8,081 bases of DNA from an uncultured Bacteroidota bacterium. GTDB lineage: Bacteria; Bacteroidota; Bacteroidia; Chitinophagales; Chitinophagaceae. The notes beneath the pieces were generated by a model, which made no database searches, was not told the origin of the DNA, and saw only the letters and a program-made list of their open reading frames with translations. The stretch lies in assembly GCA_903913355.1 (NCBI GenBank), contig CAIWKU010000594.1, forward strand, positions 1 through 8,081. Direction: 5' to 3'. This document shows positions 6,464 to 8,081 of the stretch, piece by piece. The position numbers and the translations under genes were made by a program. How positions within the stretch are numbered: position 1 is the stretch's first letter; each line of letters begins with the position of its first letter.

Positions 6464-7924
6464 ATGGCAATTGTTGAACTGGTGATGCCCAAATTGGGCG
6501 AAAGTATAATGGAAGCGACTGTTCTGAAATGGCACAAGAAGGTGGGTGATTTTGTGCAACAGGATGAGACTGTTTTGGATATTGCCACTGATAAAGTTGA
6601 CAGTGAGGTTCCCTCTACAGTAGCAGGAGTAATTACAGAAATATTATGCAATGTGAACGATGTGGTTCCGATTGGAACGGTAATCGCGAAAATTCAAACT
6701 GAAGCCAGTGCTGGAGAGACCAGTGAAACTCAATCCATTTCTGAAGAAACCATTCCTTTTAATGGTTCCCATTCAGCAAGTAACATACATGAAACTTATC
6801 AGGCAACCACGTTAGCTGAAGAAACTGTTGTTCCTTATACACCCCAGGCAACTGAATCTTCATTCAGACCATCAGGTAATCGTTTTTATTCTCCGCTTGT
6901 TTTGAATATTGCCAATAGTGAAGGCATTTCGATGACTGAGCTGGAAAACATTCCAGGTACAGGTAATGAGGGTAGGGTTTCAAAAAAAGATATTCTCAAA
7001 TACATCGCAGATAAAAAAACTGGTGGACAAAATATCACAGCTACGCCCAGCTATCAATCAACTTCCGGAAACCCGGTTGCAAACACAGTATTTGTTCCTA
7101 CCCCAATACTTAAGCCAGCAGACTCGGGCATTATTGCAGGGGTATTTCAACCCGTTTCTAATTCAGGCAAGTTTTCCGATCCTTCTAAAGTTGTTACCAA
7201 TGGTGCAACCGAAATACTGGAAATGGACAGGATGCGCAAACTGATTGCCCGGCATATGGTGGATAGTGTGCATACCAGTCCGCATGTAACCAGTTTTGCA
7301 GAAGCGGATGTTACCCATATGGTATTATGGCGCCAGAAAGTAAAAGAGGAGTTTGAAAAAAGAGAAGGCACCAAACTTACGTTTACCCCAATGTTTATTG
7401 AGTGTATCGTAAACGTGATGAAACGGTTTCCACTGATCAATTGTTCTCTTGATGGCGACAGAATCATTATCAAAAAAGATATTAATATAGGCATGGCCAC
7501 GGCCCTGCCATCTGGCAATCTGATTGTTCCCGTAATTAAAGGTGCTGATCAATTAAATATTGTAGGTCTCAGTAAATCTGTCAACAATCTTGCTGATGCC
7601 GCCCGAAATAATCGTCTTCGTCCCGAAGACACTACCGGAGGAACTTTCACCTTAACCAATGTAGGCACATTCGGAAGCCTGATGGGTACCCCTATTATTA
7701 ATCAACCCCAGGTAGCGATACTCGCTGTTGGCGTAATCAAAAAACGCGCAGTAGTCATCGAAACCTCAGAAGGTGATACTATTGGTGTTCGCCATATGAT
7801 GTATCTATCACTCAGCTACGATCATCGCATAGTAGATGGCAGCATCGGCGCATCCTTCCTCTCTGCTGTTGCAAAAGAATTTGAACAGTGGGATATTAAT
7901 AAACAGTGGTTTCATTATTTATAG
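6464..7924 (+). CDS. dihydrolipoamide acyltransferase (E2) of a 2-oxo acid dehydrogenase complex
   Basis: This 486-residue cytoplasmic E2 core subunit moves an acyl group from lipoamide to CoA. It has one lipoyl domain (about 2-78; the lipoylated residue is Lys44 in ATDKVDSEVPS), a flexible Ser/Thr/Glu-rich linker (about 80-136), and an E3/E1-binding domain (142-181, YSPLVLNIANSEGI through GRVSKKDIL). A second long linker (about 184-246) precedes the catalytic domain (about 250-484). The active site HRIVDG (454-459) holds His454 and Asp458, and NVGTFGSLMGTPIINQPQVA (399-418) is the conserved substrate-channel region. The single lipoyl domain and domain order fit the branched-chain (bkdB) or 2-oxoglutarate (odhB/sucB) type. 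No E1 or E3 gene is next to it, so the substrate cannot be assigned and I give no symbol. The start is at the family-standard MAIVELVMPKLGES. The stop codon lies within the first unit of a heptamer repeat. Confidence 0.93.
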   Translation: MAIVELVMPKLGESIMEATVLKWHKKVGDFVQQDETVLDIATDKVDSEVPSTVAGVITEILCNVNDVVPIGTVIAKIQTEASAGETSETQSISEETIPFNGSHSASNIHETYQATTLAEETVVPYTPQATESSFRPSGNRFYSPLVLNIANSEGISMTELENIPGTGNEGRVSKKDILKYIADKKTGGQNITATPSYQSTSGNPVANTVFVPTPILKPADSGIIAGVFQPVSNSGKFSDPSKVVTNGATEILEMDRMRKLIARHMVDSVHTSPHVTSFAEADVTHMVLWRQKVKEEFEKREGTKLTFTPMFIECIVNVMKRFPLINCSLDGDRIIIKKDINIGMATALPSGNLIVPVIKGADQLNIVGLSKSVNNLADAARNNRLRPEDTTGGTFTLTNVGTFGSLMGTPIINQPQVAILAVGVIKKRAVVIETSEGDTIGVRHMMYLSLSYDHRIVDGSIGASFLSAVAKEFEQWDINKQWFHYL

Positions 7925-7962
7925 CTGTTGGATTTGGGCTATTAGCTGTTGGCCATTGGCAT
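7921..7962 (+). repeat. degenerate tandem heptamer array, TTGGCNN x6, starting on the E2 stop
   Basis: Six consecutive 7-bp units: ATAGCTG, TTGGATT, TGGGCTA, TTAGCTG, TTGGCCA, TTGGCAT. The register is exact, with a TTGGC-like core and variable last two bases, as at 3481-3529. The TAG stop of the E2 gene (7922-7924) is inside the first unit. Units 4-5 plus the next core (7942-7960) match 3481-3499 at 16 of 19 bases, including the variable positions TG and CA. The last units are clean, the early ones decayed. Confidence 0.75.
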
Positions 7963-7988
7963 TACGTTTAATATAGTGCCTATATTTG
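7956..7988 (+). promoter_or_regulatory. promoter-like element before the perfect heptamer array
   Basis: TATATTTG at 7981-7988 matches TAnnTTTG exactly. TTG at 7956-7958, inside the last degenerate heptamer, lies 22 bases upstream as a possible -33. Transcription would begin near 7995 and run straight into the CCAAACG array, toward whatever lies beyond the right edge. AT-rich intergenic DNA gives such matches by chance fairly often, and the downstream gene is not visible. Confidence 0.35.
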
Positions 7989-8004
7989 CAATTCCAACTA
8001 ATTA

Positions 8005-8081
8005 CCAAACGCCAAACGCCAAACGCCAAACGCCAAACGCCAAACGCCAAACGCCAAACGCCAAACGCCAAACGCCAAACG
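8005..8081 (+). repeat. perfect tandem heptamer array, CCAAACG x11, open at right edge
   Basis: Eleven exact head-to-tail copies of CCAAACG fill 77 bases with no mismatch, and the array reaches the last base of the window, so the true copy number is unknown. On the minus strand the unit reads TTGGCGT, which fits the TTGGCNN family of the two degenerate arrays, so this is the same family in inverted orientation. Because 7 is not a multiple of 3, every frame reads the same cyclic heptapeptide: Pro-Asn-Ala-Lys-Arg-Gln-Thr on this strand, with no stops on either strand. An in-frame TAA at 7999-8001 and the lack of an ATG argue against translation from the left on this strand. Confidence 0.95.

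Noticed and set aside
7147..7552. Minus-strand open frames of 123 and 75 codons inside the E2 gene
   Set aside because: They overlap the conserved E2 catalytic domain and have no independent start signal or family likeness.
8005..8081. Perfect short repeats as a possible CRISPR array
   Set aside because: The unit is 7 bp with no spacers and no cas genes nearby; it is a simple tandem repeat.
8005..8081. Array read as a coding repeat (Pro-Asn-Ala-Lys-Arg-Gln-Thr per 21 bases)
   Set aside because: All frames are open only because the unit lacks stops; a TAA at 7999-8001 closes the CCA-AAC frame upstream and no ATG start is present. A frame entering from the right on the minus strand cannot be judged from this window.

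Overview
The window looks like chromosomal DNA of a Bacteroidota bacterium, most likely a Chitinophagaceae-type genome. The supporting signs are AT-rich coding sequence, starts without clear Shine-Dalgarno sequences, promoter-like elements of the Bacteroidota type (TAnnTTTG at about -7), a DUF6526 protein, and a long secreted TPR protein of the kind common in that phylum. The assignment is an inference from these signs; no search was run.

Layout, left to right. Bases 1-122 hold the tail of an unrecognised plus-strand reading frame that runs in from the left edge and overlaps the 3' end of the next gene. A minus-strand gene (65-2434) encodes a secreted TPR-repeat protein that stops abruptly inside a repeat and may be truncated. 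A divergent intergenic region (2435-2603) carries a promoter candidate and a short inverted repeat for a hotdog-fold acyl-CoA thioesterase (2604-3026, +). That gene meets a two-TM DUF6526 protein (3014-3442, -) tail to tail with a 13-bp overlap. After a 129-bp spacer with a degenerate heptamer array comes a PBP4-type D-alanyl-D-alanine carboxypeptidase (3572-4963, -). It is divergently paired across 42 bp with full-length cinA (5006-6262, +). A 201-bp spacer with a promoter candidate and two back-to-back hairpins leads to a single-lipoyl E2 acyltransferase of a 2-oxo acid dehydrogenase complex (6464-7924, +). The last 160 bases are repeats: a degenerate TTGGCNN heptamer array that begins on the E2 stop codon, a promoter-like TATATTTG, and 11 exact copies of CCAAACG that run off the right edge.

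The genes do not form one pathway. They are housekeeping functions in short or single-gene units: cell-wall trimming (carboxypeptidase), pyridine-nucleotide recycling (CinA), central or branched-chain oxo-acid oxidation (E2), acyl-thioester hydrolysis, and an envelope TPR scaffold. No CRISPR array, defence system, transposase, tRNA or rRNA was seen. No intergenic gap exceeds 201 bases.

I see no clear novel multi-gene system. The most notable signal is the heptamer repeat family. The core TTGGC recurs every 7 bp in three places with variable last two bases, and one copy has been homogenised into a perfect tandem array just downstream of a promoter-like sequence. The next most notable are the double-hairpin leader of the E2 gene and the rearranged-looking left end.
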